Made by a program: the position numbers and the translations under genes. From positions 1 through 64,000 of the forward strand of contig DXIW01000028.1 in NCBI GenBank assembly GCA_019112625.1: a stretch of DNA of 64,000 bases. The letters run 5' to 3'. Every line of letters begins with the position of its first letter. Within the stretch, counting starts at the first letter, position 1. Source of the stretch: Candidatus Acutalibacter stercorigallinarum. GTDB lineage: Bacteria; Bacillota; Clostridia; Oscillospirales; Acutalibacteraceae. The notes under the pieces were generated by a model. That model did not search any database. It had not been told where the DNA came from and saw only the letters and a program-made list of their open reading frames with translations. Positions 7,591 to 16,809 of this stretch are shown piece after piece.

Positions 7591-7633
7591 ACTAAACGGA
7601 TCCCTATTATAAGCCATTCTGTTTAGGTGAAAG
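7591..7633 (-). promoter_or_regulatory. CRISPR leader and array promoter
   Basis: Only 32 bp separate the cas2 stop from the first repeat. On the minus strand this leader contains a perfect TATAAT (complement of 7606-7611), placing the transcription start about 9 nt from the first repeat. The -35 region would fall inside the cas2 3' end (CTTTCA or CCTTTC, a weak match). This is an unusually short leader for a type I-E array. Confidence 0.6.
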
Positions 7634-8492
7634 GTTCGCTTTCATTTAGTTTCTCATAGAGTGAGAAAAGAATGTGGCAATCGCCCAACGCCCTATGGGG
7701 AGCTGAAACATCCAGCGAAAATCGTGTTGCCAAGGTGGTTAACTTAAAGTCTGGTACGTCAAACACTTTCCTTCGGGCTGCGCTCAACAAGTCTACGCAG
7801 CGATTTGTAGGAGGATGGATCCCACAGGCGCGGCACGCCTCTTGCAGAAATCTCATATCAAAGGCCAGGTTATAGCCCACGATGGTATCTTCCCCCACAA
7901 ACTGTAAAAACTCCGGTAATACCGCATCCAAAGGCTGGCCTTCCTGCTCCACCAAAGCATTGTCAATCCCGGTGAGGGCTGTAACCGTTTGCGGGATGCC
8001 CTTCTCTTGGGAAACCAACCTGGAAAACGTATCGGCCTTCTGGTTTTCCCTCACCCGAATGGCGCCAAACTCCAAAATCTTGTCCTGCACGGGAGTGAGC
8101 CCTGTTGTTTCCAGGTCAATAATCACAAAGGATTGGCCCCGCTTTTTGGAAGCCTGGCTCTTGCGATTTGCCATCTGGCGTTTTGCGGCTTTACTAAAGC
8201 CCGGTTTCAGCGTGTCTTCAACTACGGAAGAGACGGGAAGTGGACGGCGAATCAACTGGATACCCTCATAATCCACTGGTTTCCAAGATGTGTTGTGTAC
8301 TCGAAAGTCCATGCGCTGCTCGTTGTTCGCGGAGAAAACCATGGTAGCACGGCCATTTTTCAGGTTCTCACACACCCTTTGCCAAATAGCTTCCCTAACC
8401 CGTGAATTGACGTTGCCCACATACACGCCGGTATTCACCTCTTGCAGCCATTTGGACAGATCTCCCCGCAGCCTGGGAGGGCAATCCGTCAT
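7623..8492 (-). CDS. cas2: Cas2 fused to a DnaQ-like DEDDh exonuclease
   Basis: Residues 1-~90 are Cas2e, the integrase partner of Cas1 (CPPRLRGDLSKWLQEVNTGV, then the YVGNVNSRVRE helix). After a basic linker, residues ~120-289 are a DEDDh 3'-5' exonuclease: FVIIDLETTG (motif I), YNLAFDMRFL (II), PHRALGDCHI (III). In Streptococcus thermophilus type I-E such a fusion is known and is thought to trim prespacers. The only NTG start, at 8492, has no ribosome binding site and omits the first Cas2 strand; the frame continues upstream as VIVVIT to the cas1 stop, with GGAAGGGAG positioned for a start near 8505-8510. The true start is uncertain. Confidence 0.93.
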   Translation of the reverse strand: MTDCPPRLRGDLSKWLQEVNTGVYVGNVNSRVREAIWQRVCENLKNGRATMVFSANNEQRMDFRVHNTSWKPVDYEGIQLIRRPLPVSSVVEDTLKPGFSKAAKRQMANRKSQASKKRGQSFVIIDLETTGLTPVQDKILEFGAIRVRENQKADTFSRLVSQEKGIPQTVTALTGIDNALVEQEGQPLDAVLPEFLQFVGEDTIVGYNLAFDMRFLQEACRACGIHPPTNRCVDLLSAARRKVFDVPDFKLTTLATRFSLDVSAPHRALGDCHILFSLYEKLNESEPFT

Positions 8493-8513
8493 AGTAATTA
8501 CAACGATTACCGC

Positions 8514-9452
8514 TCACTCCCTTCCTTCGGAATAGTTGATGCCATTTTCTACCGTTCCCTGCTGGTTGTCCCACAGATAGACGGCTTCCTCCGCGCTGTC
8601 CATCTCGTCTTCGGGAAGCAACAGGAACCGGATGTCGTGGACCATGCGCTCTAAAATATGCTGCGATACCATGGCGTCCCGCACCCTCCGCCTGACAACA
8701 GAGGGCAGGTCTTCCGGATCTTCCGCCGCAACCTCAAAAGCAATGGGTATTGTGATCTCCGCTTTATAGAGATCGGCAATATCGTAGACAAATGATCGCT
8801 CGTGGCCTACATGGACAAACCCCAGTCCCGGGGAACAACCCAGGGATACAATGACCGCATAGGCCAACCCGTAAAGGCAAGCATGGCCGGCAGAAAGGGC
8901 TTGGTTTACTTTGTCACTGGCAGAAAAATCCTCCGGCTGATACTCCCGCCCGTTCCAAGGGACACCGGTCTTTTGAGAAGCTGCCCGGTAGGCTTTTCGC
9001 ACCCGGCTTCCTTCCCTGCCTCGCAACTGCTGCATGGTCAATCCGGCAACATCCTCATCTGGGAAACGCAGCTGGTACATCTTTCTCACTACGCTCAAAT
9101 GCTTGCGCGTGTTGCTCACCAATTCCGCCTGGCGCTGGAGCAGTCCTGCCCTGGTGGTAAGAGGGCGGCCATGGGCGTAGTACCGCACCCCATGCTCCCC
9201 CACCCATACAACGCCAACGCCTGTGTCACCCATGAGCTCCATGGCCCGGTGGGTCACCCGCGTGCCAGGCCCCAGAAGCAAAACGGTGATGGCCGCGGCA
9301 GGAACGTGCACGATCCCTTTTTCGTCTGTCACAGTGATCGCCCCATCCTGCCTGCCCAAGGTGCAGTGCTCCAAATAGAGAAAGGTCATCCGGTCCTTAA
9401 TTTGGGGCAGCGCTTGCAGCTCTGGACGAAGGATGCCAGGGATTTCAGCCAT
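8514..9452 (-). CDS. cas1: Cas1e CRISPR integrase
   Basis: A 312-residue type I-E Cas1, the metal-dependent nuclease/integrase that inserts spacers. The N-terminal beta domain (MTFLYLEHCTLGRQDGAITV) is followed by the helical catalytic domain: Glu in QLRGREGSR, His in FVHVGHERSF, and Asp residues in VYDIADLYK. Its length matches E. coli Cas1. It overlaps cas6 by 8 bp and its TGA stop is in the same frame as cas2, directly before the missing cas2 N-terminus. All expected catalytic residues are present, so adaptation should be possible if cas2 is translated. Confidence 0.97.
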   Translation of the reverse strand: MAEIPGILRPELQALPQIKDRMTFLYLEHCTLGRQDGAITVTDEKGIVHVPAAAITVLLLGPGTRVTHRAMELMGDTGVGVVWVGEHGVRYYAHGRPLTTRAGLLQRQAELVSNTRKHLSVVRKMYQLRFPDEDVAGLTMQQLRGREGSRVRKAYRAASQKTGVPWNGREYQPEDFSASDKVNQALSAGHACLYGLAYAVIVSLGCSPGLGFVHVGHERSFVYDIADLYKAEITIPIAFEVAAEDPEDLPSVVRRRVRDAMVSQHILERMVHDIRFLLLPEDEMDSAEEAVYLWDNQQGTVENGINYSEGRE

Positions 9453-10083
9453 GGTTGGCGCCCTCCCTTGTCACTGTTAAAAGGCCCTGCCCATAGGCTT
9501 TTCCGCGGCCGATCCCCTCTGTCAGAACCTGGCGGAAGAGGACGGGGTCTGTCACTTTTAAGACGCCTTCATACACGACAGAGAGCAGTGTGACAGGCTT
9601 TCCCTGCTGCCCTTTTCGGAACCGCAGCCACCGGGACCCTGTCACTTGCAGGCTTTTCAGGCAGAATCCATGCTTTTCTGCGCGCGCCCGAAGCCAATCT
9701 TCTTGAAATTCCGGCGTGACATGGGCCTGCACCTTGCCGCGCTCTAAAGTGCCGGAAGAGGAAGCGCTGCTGACGGTGGGATTGGCTGTCAACCGGAAGC
9801 GCCAAACGCTGTCTGGCAGGATCCGTTCCAACAGGGGATCGTAAGATTTGGTCTCCCCCGGCTCTCCCGTCCCGAATTGCTCCTCGATGCCGGACAAATC
9901 TGGCGCATCCTCGCTGAGGATCATCAAATAGAGTTTTCCCCCCAGCGGGTCCAGACGCCACAGCCGGCGGCGGCGCTCTCCGGGGAACGCCTGTTCCACC
10001 GCTCCGTGAAACCGCTGGGGATTTGCCAAAGCGATCATAGTGGCTCTCTTGTGAAGGTCCAAGGAAACTCTTGATAAATACAC
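9445..10083 (-). CDS. cas6e: Cas6e (CasE) crRNA endoribonuclease
   Basis: A 212-residue Cas6e that cuts the repeat hairpin and stays bound to the crRNA 3' end in Cascade. It shows the family start MYLSRVSLD, a candidate catalytic His in NPQRFHGAVEQAF, two ferredoxin-like halves, and the C-terminal Gly-rich loop GIGRGKAYGQGLLTV. The GTG start at 10083 has TGAGGTGA upstream. It overlaps cas1 by 8 bp and lies 9 bp after cas5. Confidence 0.96.
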   Translation of the reverse strand: MYLSRVSLDLHKRATMIALANPQRFHGAVEQAFPGERRRRLWRLDPLGGKLYLMILSEDAPDLSGIEEQFGTGEPGETKSYDPLLERILPDSVWRFRLTANPTVSSASSSGTLERGKVQAHVTPEFQEDWLRARAEKHGFCLKSLQVTGSRWLRFRKGQQGKPVTLLSVVYEGVLKVTDPVLFRQVLTEGIGRGKAYGQGLLTVTREGANHG

Positions 10084-10092
10084 AGGATCACC

Positions 10093-10782
10093 TCACAGTT
10101 CCGCAAAAGCGTCATGTTCTGTGGAGAGCAGCCCCGCCGCCTTGTCCTCCCGGACCAGCCGGTACCCAAATTGCCGGTGGGTTTGGCTGAAAGACAGGGG
10201 AAGGTCCCGCTGAGGCACTGCGCCCGGCTCGCCAGGGGCGGCATCCAACACCATTCTTCCCACGGCAGGGCCTGGCTGCCGCCATGCCGGTATTAACAGC
10301 GGCTCTTCCGCCAGGGCGGTTTTCAGGTCTTTCTGCCGGATCCCCAGGCACAAGGGCATGGTGGGAGGGCAGGAACGGCGTCCCAAAAACAGCGGGAACG
10401 CGGGGTGACGGAGCGCCTGGGCGAGCTCCTGCAAAAACGCGTCATCCTGGTTTTCCAAGCCTGCCAGAAAAATCGCGTCCGTCAAGTAGTGCCGGTAGGT
10501 GATGTAAGGGGTGATTTTTTCTGCCTTGCGTGTTTTTTTCTCTTTTCGGGCCACATGGTAGTCCACCAGGAAATCCCCTTCCTGATCTACCCGCACCCCA
10601 AAGCGAAGCTGGTTTAACGGGATCAGCTTTTCCGGCTCCTCCCGCCCGATCCCCAGGGCAGCCGCCAAAAGCCCCACCACACCGCTTTTGGTGGGCTCGC
10701 GGTTGGTTTTTCTGGTTTCAAATTTGGAATCCATGCCCCAAGACTGCAGCGGCGCGGCCAGACGCAACAACAAAGTAGCCAT
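10093..10782 (-). CDS. cas5e: Cas5e (CasD) Cascade subunit
   Basis: A 229-residue RAMP protein capping the crRNA 5' handle in Cascade. The typical opening LLLRLAAPLQSWGMDSKFE is followed by TNREPTKSGVVGLLAAALGI, the conserved Cas5 segment. Its length is normal. The start codon overlaps the cas7 stop, so translation is coupled. Confidence 0.96.
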   Translation of the reverse strand: MATLLLRLAAPLQSWGMDSKFETRKTNREPTKSGVVGLLAAALGIGREEPEKLIPLNQLRFGVRVDQEGDFLVDYHVARKEKKTRKAEKITPYITYRHYLTDAIFLAGLENQDDAFLQELAQALRHPAFPLFLGRRSCPPTMPLCLGIRQKDLKTALAEEPLLIPAWRQPGPAVGRMVLDAAPGEPGAVPQRDLPLSFSQTHRQFGYRLVREDKAAGLLSTEHDAFAEL

Positions 10783-11855
10783 CAGGACACCTCGAATTCA
10801 TCCAGCTCCTGGGACACCGCCCGGGAAAGCCCGGCCAGCATGGCCTGCAAAGGCAGAGGGGAAGCCAGGCTCTCCAGCCCTTTTCCCACGGTAAAAGCGC
10901 CGGAAGGCTCCCCGGTAAAATCGGAGTAGACCTGCTCCGCGTAGGAGACGAGCCGCTGTTTGGAGGGCTCTGCGTACCCATGGGCCGTAGAGGGGACTGC
11001 TTGCTCAAACGCCCCGCACAGGTTGACAGGCTGGTCGCTGCGCAGCGTTACGTAAACGGCGTCCGGCAGGGTGCGGTTGGCAAAGGTGTTCTGCTTTCCG
11101 GTGGGCATAGAACGGATGAAAGCCTCTGTGAATACCTCTACCGCTTTGACGGCGTCTTCTTTTCCCAGATAACCTGCCAGCTCCAGCACATTCACTGTGG
11201 CATAGCGGTACAGGGTGGAGGAATTGTATTCCACAGTGCCCAGGTGCCCGGCGCCGGCGCTGTCCTCCGGGGCGCAGTCGTCCACGGCGGTGAAATAGTC
11301 GTATTCAGTTTGCACCCGGTGGGTGGAGATGCTGTGGGCAACCTGGGCCGAGGCGTCATAGTTCAGCGAGGGGTCGCTGGCCACCATGCGGCCAAACAGC
11401 GCCATGTCAATGGAAGGGGCCTTGTCCAGCGCATCGTGGTAGGCTGTTTTGTCGGAAGAACCTTCCACAATCAGATTTGCCAGTGCTTTGGCCTGGAAAT
11501 GGCTGAGAAAGAAAAGGGCGTCCAAGTCATTTCCATTCTTTTTTGAAAGGGATAGACCCGCATACTCCATAGCCTTTTTTGCCAGCTTTTCCCCGTCTTG
11601 CTCCGGTGCGATCTGCTTGATTTCCTCTGCGAGTATATGCAGGACCTTTTTCGTGCGCTCTCCCATCTGCTCCGTGCCTAACAACTCCTCGCGGAACATA
11701 ATTCGCATGGCGTGTTTCCAGGCCTGGGAAGAAACCCGGGCCCTCCGGACCCCACCGTACACAGCGGTTTTCGGGCTGCCTGTGTCATCCCGGTTCACAC
11801 AGCTGGGGGGCACCGTCTGCAATACATGGAGATCGACATAGAGACGTTTATTCAT
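10782..11855 (-). CDS. cas7e: Cas7e (CasC) Cascade backbone subunit
   Basis: A 357-residue protein forming the helical crRNA-binding backbone of Cascade. Diagnostic segments are YVDLHVLQTVPPSCVNRDD and VYGGVRRARVSSQAWKHAMR near the N-terminus, and the late TGKQNTFANRTLPD. It begins within the last codons of cse2 with a good AGGAGG 7 bp upstream, consistent with the high stoichiometry of this subunit. Confidence 0.97.
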   Translation of the reverse strand: MNKRLYVDLHVLQTVPPSCVNRDDTGSPKTAVYGGVRRARVSSQAWKHAMRIMFREELLGTEQMGERTKKVLHILAEEIKQIAPEQDGEKLAKKAMEYAGLSLSKKNGNDLDALFFLSHFQAKALANLIVEGSSDKTAYHDALDKAPSIDMALFGRMVASDPSLNYDASAQVAHSISTHRVQTEYDYFTAVDDCAPEDSAGAGHLGTVEYNSSTLYRYATVNVLELAGYLGKEDAVKAVEVFTEAFIRSMPTGKQNTFANRTLPDAVYVTLRSDQPVNLCGAFEQAVPSTAHGYAEPSKQRLVSYAEQVYSDFTGEPSGAFTVGKGLESLASPLPLQAMLAGLSRAVSQELDEFEVS

Positions 11856-12444
11856 GGGAATCCTCCTTTTCTTGTCCGTCTTGGGTTTCCTGGGGCTGAT
11901 AGAAGTAGTCCTGTCCCCACCGCAGTTTTACCCGGGGGGCGCTGTCTGGAAATTGCAATTCAAATAGGTCGAAGGCCAGTTGGGGATAATCCAGGGGCAG
12001 GCTTTCACTCCTTAACAGTTGGATCAATCCCCGAAGGTGCTGGGAAACCTCCTCTATGCTGTTGGATGTAACCAGCGCGCTGAAGCGCTTAAAGGCGCCG
12101 CTCTCCTGGGGATCTTCTTTCTGCCTGTTTGACAGCCGGCGCACCGCTTGCCCAATTCCCACACCTTGCGCGCACATGGGTTTCTCCTGGCTTTGCTGAT
12201 GCAGCGCGAAGAGGGTCAGGGCCAGATAGACGGCCCACTCGGCCGCTGTGGCGCTGCCGCTTTGGGTGAAAAACTCCGGCGGCATCTCTTGGAGAAAGCT
12301 CCCCCACAGTTCGGGCAGTTCTCCTGGCGCCCGGCCTACGCCCCGGCGGAGATTGGCCAAGGCCGCCCGGCGGGGATGTTCTGGCAAGGCTTGTATCTGC
12401 CGGATGCGGCGTTCTGCCAACCCGGCGACTTGCTTCGCGGTCAT
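11848..12444 (-). CDS. cse2: Cse2 (CasB) Cascade small subunit
   Basis: A 198-residue, helix-rich basic protein with the family pattern RRAALANLRRGVG and LALTLFALHQQS. Cse2 forms a dimer in the belly of Cascade and stabilises the displaced target strand. The ATG overlaps the cse1 stop (ATGA) and is preceded by AGGAGGGATTCC. Confidence 0.94.
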   Translation of the reverse strand: MTAKQVAGLAERRIRQIQALPEHPRRAALANLRRGVGRAPGELPELWGSFLQEMPPEFFTQSGSATAAEWAVYLALTLFALHQQSQEKPMCAQGVGIGQAVRRLSNRQKEDPQESGAFKRFSALVTSNSIEEVSQHLRGLIQLLRSESLPLDYPQLAFDLFELQFPDSAPRVKLRWGQDYFYQPQETQDGQEKEDSHE

Positions 12445-14042
12445 GATGGAATCCCTCCTTTTTCACCGTAGATCCTGTTCAGCTCCCACAAGAAGTGATT
12501 GAAAGCTTTTGGCGCCGCATGGTACACTTTGAGCTCCTTGTTTCCCTTTTTGGATTTTACACATCGGCCCACCAAGGCGCTGGGACCGGCCTCCTCCACA
12601 AGGGCCTGGCCCACCTGGCGGGCGATACGCTTGGCCTGGCTGCGCCAAGCGAGCACGGCCTCGTCGATGTCTTCCTCTGGGTCCAGGGCGGCAAGCCAGC
12701 GGCGGAACGGCTGGTCGATGGCGAAATAGAAACGCGCCCTGGCTGTTTCCGGAGCTGCTTGCCCCCCGGCGGACTTGGCGACCTCTTCGGCAAGGCCGCC
12801 CACTGCTCTGGCGATTTCTTCACAAAAACGGACCTCTTGACTGATTTTAGAAGGGACCCCCACGTGTGAGGAATCCAACACAAAACGGTGAAAGGATAAA
12901 GAATCCGAAAAAGCGTCGTTGACGAAAAAGTCCTTGTCACCGTAGACAGCGCCAACAGATGTAAACTGCACGATGGATTTCCTGTCCATGTAGTCTCTCA
13001 GTGCAACAATCCACTGGACAACACCAGGCGTGTGAGCGCTGGCTGCTGGGGCGAAAGCAGATGGAAATTCCCTCCACATCTGTTTTGCAGAATCATGCCG
13101 CAGGGGGAGATATGTCGTGGGGGCGTTTCTCTTCTCTGGGGCTTTGCGCCACAGGGTCATTTGCTCACAAAAAGCGTTTTCCCGTTCAAAAAAGTCTCCC
13201 CCAATAAGCCGGTAACCCGTGACTCTACTTTCCTCTCGATGGAGAAAAATTCTGCGGGATTGCAAGGTTAACAAGGTCGCTTGGTTGTCCGGGAGGGGAA
13301 TCTCGGTCCGTTCCCCACTGCGGGGCTGATCCAGCTCCCAATACGGGCGAGGAGGCGCCCACAGCTCTTGTCCATCTTTTAGCAAAACCAAGTTTAACAG
13401 AAGCGTCTCAGCCAAGGTGTTACCGCGGGCTAAAAACAACCCAATTCTGCCCAACCAGCCCGCTCCAACAGAGGGGAGCCCTTTGCCTTTTGGTTTCGAA
13501 GAGGTGTCATCAAAACTATTGAGATAGAGCAGCCACCTTGCGGCTTGGCTATACGTAAGAGAGTCTTTTTCAGTTCCGCTATAGGATTGAAACAGCCGGT
13601 ATTTGTTTTCGCTTTCAGAAATTTCCCCGTTCAGCTTCTTGGCTCCATACTCGGTTCCAATCTGGGCCTCTAGCACCTGATAAAAAGGCCTCTCTGGGTG
13701 AAACAGCCAGAACCGGTCCCGCCAGGCCGCCAAGTACTCCAAGATGGGTTTTTCTGACAGCTGTTTTTTCTGCCACAGCTGGCCCCAACGGTCTATAGCC
13801 TCTTCCTCGTCTTCCAAGGGGGAGGGATTTCCCTCCGGGTCTACCCGATAGAAAACGGTTTGCAGCACAGCCAAAAGCAAGCGCAGAACCGCCACGTCCT
13901 GGGTGGGCAGCTCCCCTGCCAAACCGGCATACTCGTGGGCGTGAAGCAACGCATCCGTGATAGACACTTCTTTTAGCGTGCACTCTGGCGCGCGCACCCG
14001 AATCCACGGTTCCTCCAGCAAATTAAATTCCATCTCTTTCAC
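12441..14042 (-). CDS. cse1: Cse1 (Cas8e/CasA) large subunit, PAM recognition
   Basis: A 533-residue type I-E large subunit. It starts with FNLLEEPWIRVRAPECTLKE (family signature NLLxEPWIPV), followed by the DALLHAHEYAGLAGELPTQD segment and the four-helix C-terminal bundle. Cse1 reads the PAM and recruits Cas3. The GTG at 14042 is chosen because AGGAGG lies 6 bp upstream; it overlaps the cas3 3' end by 20 bp. An internal ATG three codons on is an alternative. Confidence 0.96.
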   Translation of the reverse strand: MKEMEFNLLEEPWIRVRAPECTLKEVSITDALLHAHEYAGLAGELPTQDVAVLRLLLAVLQTVFYRVDPEGNPSPLEDEEEAIDRWGQLWQKKQLSEKPILEYLAAWRDRFWLFHPERPFYQVLEAQIGTEYGAKKLNGEISESENKYRLFQSYSGTEKDSLTYSQAARWLLYLNSFDDTSSKPKGKGLPSVGAGWLGRIGLFLARGNTLAETLLLNLVLLKDGQELWAPPRPYWELDQPRSGERTEIPLPDNQATLLTLQSRRIFLHREESRVTGYRLIGGDFFERENAFCEQMTLWRKAPEKRNAPTTYLPLRHDSAKQMWREFPSAFAPAASAHTPGVVQWIVALRDYMDRKSIVQFTSVGAVYGDKDFFVNDAFSDSLSFHRFVLDSSHVGVPSKISQEVRFCEEIARAVGGLAEEVAKSAGGQAAPETARARFYFAIDQPFRRWLAALDPEEDIDEAVLAWRSQAKRIARQVGQALVEEAGPSALVGRCVKSKKGNKELKVYHAAPKAFNHFLWELNRIYGEKGGIPS

Positions 14043-16752
14043 AGGCTTCCTCCTTTCCGTAGGTCAAACCGCGCTCTCTGTCGTAGACAATTCTTGTTCC
14101 AGCCAAGTGGGTGGAGAATTCCTCGTCCAAGAGCAAGACCAGTTCCCCCTCGAGCATGGGCGCCTGCTGCCACTGACCCAAGAAACAGCGGTTTTGGTCT
14201 TCCAGTTCCCCAATGACGGCGTCTATGGCCCAGTGGCGGCTGAAATAACCAGGCAGCCGCAGACGCTGCCGGGCAATAGCTCGGCTTTCCTCCTGGGAGG
14301 GCGGCCTGTCCGTTGGAACAGCAGCCCCGCCCTCCTGCCATGGGAGGAATCCCACGCTGCCATCCCGACATTTCATCATGACCAGCACCTCGATGGAGGG
14401 GTCTCCGTCCCGGACAGCGGCGCGGGCCTGGGATTCGGAGCGGGCCCTCTCATCCCGCATCCAATCATCCAGCACCGCGGGCCCGGCCAAAACTGTGCGT
14501 TTTTTGGGCGGCAAGATGAGGAATTGGCCGGCGTTCTCCCGCTTGGATTTCTCTTTCAGCTGATATAGCTGCAGCGCACGCTCACTCTCCTCTGTTTCAG
14601 AGAGCACATCCTGCTCTTCCCAGCCGTAGGTGTCCTGTACCAAAGAGGGAATGTCCTCCGGAAGATGGACGGCAGAGGGGAGCAGCATCTGGGTGCGCCA
14701 CAGCAGCCATTCCCCGTACACGGCTTTGCTGCCCTCATCAAAGCCGTCCTCCGCCGTCAAGACGACACACCTCGCCTGCCGCAGCCGGGGAGGGCGGTAG
14801 GGATCGTGGCCGGGGTGGCGGTGTTCCCGCCCGATCCTCTGGAGAAGCAGGTCCATAGGACAGAGCTCCACCACCAAAAAGTCAAAGTCAATGTCCAGCG
14901 ACTGCTCCAACACCTGGGTCCCCACCACAATCAGCCTGTCCCGCTGTTCTGGAGTAGATCTTTTTCCCAGGCGTTCCAACAAGATCCGCTCCTTCTCCGC
15001 GCGATCCGGCATGAGAAATTGGGCGTGGAACAGAACCACCTGATACTCCGGCATCTTTTCTTGAAGCTGGTTCGCAATCGCCTGGGCCTTTTTTACCGTG
15101 TTGACAATGATACCCGCGCAGCCGCCCTCTGCCAGAGCTTCCTCCAATAGTTGGGGAAGGGCGGCCTCCCGGGCGGTTTGTAAGGCGACCTGGCGCTGCC
15201 CGGCAGACAGCGCCACCACACGCTGCTGCACAGTGGTTCCCGACGTCCAGGTGAGCAGGGGATACCCCCGGTTGGAGAAAAGTTTGCGGTCCACCGTTTT
15301 CGCTCCCAGATAGGCCGCCACCAGTTCTGCCCGGCGTTGGGCGGGCAGCGTGGCGGAAAGCAAGAGGACCGGCACATGATAGCAGCCCAGCCAGGACAGG
15401 GCCCTGTCAAGATAGGTGCTCATGTAGGAATCGCAGGCGTGAATTTCATCGACGACCACCACTTTGCCGGCCACTCCCAAGTGGCGGAGCATCAGGTGCT
15501 TCTGCTTCAAAGCAGCCATCAATAACTGATCCACCGTGCCAATGACGAAATCCGCCAGCAGCGCCTGTTTGTTCCCCTGAAACCAGGGGTGTACAGAGAC
15601 CCCTTCTTCGGGGCCCTCTTTCTCAACAAACGATCTTCCCGGAAAAAACTCCCGGTAGTCCTCGTTCAGTTCCGCCATGCCGTGGGCCAGCCGGATGGAA
15701 TGGGCGGTGTCTTCCGACTGGGTCTGCGCCCAGGCGGTCAGCCTTCCAAAGATACCGTTGGCGGTGGCCTGGGTGGGCAATCCGAAGAAAAGGCCGCCTG
15801 CCCCCCACTTTGCGGCAAAGGTTTCCGCCGCGGCCAAGGCGGCCTCTGTTTTGCCCACGCCCATTTGGGCTTCTAATATCAGGAGGCCGGGCGCCTCCAT
15901 GGAGGCTGCCACATCCAGTACGGCCTGCTGCACCTCGTTGGGAGGAAAGCCAAACCGGTCTTCAAAGGAGCCCGAATCCATGGGAAGGTAAGACAGCGGC
16001 TGCCAGGGTTCCGGCAGATGGATCCGCTCCCACCCGTCCGCGATCCGCTTCGGATACAGGGATGCACTGCCCAGATCTTCTGCAGAGAGCAAAGGGAAAA
16101 AGCTGGTGTTGGAGGCGATCCAGTCCGCCATAATGAGAAGCCCTGTCAGCAAAAGCTCCTGGGGAATGGTCAAAACGGGCAGGTCCTCTACCGACGCGAA
16201 GCCCGCGTCCCGCAGATGCTGCTCCAGCATCTGTTTCCAGAGGGAAAACCAAAGGTCTTTTTCCCCCTTCCCATAGTAGTTGTTATGATAGGACTCTATA
16301 TTTTCCTCAATATACTCGTTTTGCCCGTTCTCCTGGGGCTTTCCGTGGTGGGCTCCTGCGATGGAGGCGACGCCCTTTGGGCAGCCCAGCTGCAACAAAA
16401 TGGCCTCGCTCGCTTTGGCGTGAGGCGTTGCCCGGGGAAAGACAAAACGCTCCGGGAAAACACACTGCCTGGCTAACCTCTCCCGGACCTCCGGCAGGCG
16501 TTGCGTGATGTTGCTTTGAAATAGGACAGTTGCTTTTCCTATATCGTGGACAGCCCCCAAAAAGTACGCTAATTTCGAAAGGAGAGCCTCTTCCAACCCC
16601 AAAGCTGCCCTGGCTCCGTTAGAAAGCCAGTGGATGGCTAACCGCCGCATAACTTCGGCGGTGTCGCGGCTGTGTATCCATAGGGGAAGCCAGAGGCCTG
16701 CATTTTGCGGATCTGTTTTTGCGGCCAAAAAGGAAAGCAGATGAGAATCCAT
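14023..16752 (-). CDS. cas3: Cas3 HD nuclease-helicase
   Basis: A 909-residue effector that degrades Cascade-bound DNA. The N-terminal HD nuclease carries AVHDIGKA (His69-Asp70) and GAHHGKP; the superfamily 2 helicase follows with Walker A EAQMGVGKTEAAL (about residue 290), DExH box VVVDEIHACD, SATLP motif III, and motif VI within LLQRIGREHRH. I start at MDSHLLSF because GGAGGGGGG stands just before it; a longer frame starts 22 codons upstream without such a site. It is the first gene of the cas operon, 58 bp after the promoter at 16810-16837. Confidence 0.97.
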   Translation of the reverse strand: MDSHLLSFLAAKTDPQNAGLWLPLWIHSRDTAEVMRRLAIHWLSNGARAALGLEEALLSKLAYFLGAVHDIGKATVLFQSNITQRLPEVRERLARQCVFPERFVFPRATPHAKASEAILLQLGCPKGVASIAGAHHGKPQENGQNEYIEENIESYHNNYYGKGEKDLWFSLWKQMLEQHLRDAGFASVEDLPVLTIPQELLLTGLLIMADWIASNTSFFPLLSAEDLGSASLYPKRIADGWERIHLPEPWQPLSYLPMDSGSFEDRFGFPPNEVQQAVLDVAASMEAPGLLILEAQMGVGKTEAALAAAETFAAKWGAGGLFFGLPTQATANGIFGRLTAWAQTQSEDTAHSIRLAHGMAELNEDYREFFPGRSFVEKEGPEEGVSVHPWFQGNKQALLADFVIGTVDQLLMAALKQKHLMLRHLGVAGKVVVVDEIHACDSYMSTYLDRALSWLGCYHVPVLLLSATLPAQRRAELVAAYLGAKTVDRKLFSNRGYPLLTWTSGTTVQQRVVALSAGQRQVALQTAREAALPQLLEEALAEGGCAGIIVNTVKKAQAIANQLQEKMPEYQVVLFHAQFLMPDRAEKERILLERLGKRSTPEQRDRLIVVGTQVLEQSLDIDFDFLVVELCPMDLLLQRIGREHRHPGHDPYRPPRLRQARCVVLTAEDGFDEGSKAVYGEWLLWRTQMLLPSAVHLPEDIPSLVQDTYGWEEQDVLSETEESERALQLYQLKEKSKRENAGQFLILPPKKRTVLAGPAVLDDWMRDERARSESQARAAVRDGDPSIEVLVMMKCRDGSVGFLPWQEGGAAVPTDRPPSQEESRAIARQRLRLPGYFSRHWAIDAVIGELEDQNRCFLGQWQQAPMLEGELVLLLDEEFSTHLAGTRIVYDRERGLTYGKEEACERDGI

Positions 16753-16809
16753 GTGTTCCCCCCTCCTTTCGATTGTGACATTTCCAACTTGCGAAAGATA
16801 CTTGGCTAT

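Noticed and set aside
6640-7626. Long plus-strand frames through the CRISPR array with repeated Pro-Arg-Ala-Arg-Gly units
   Set aside because: They are translations of the 28-bp repeat with ~33-nt spacers; no ribosome binding site or family match, and the array explains the periodicity.
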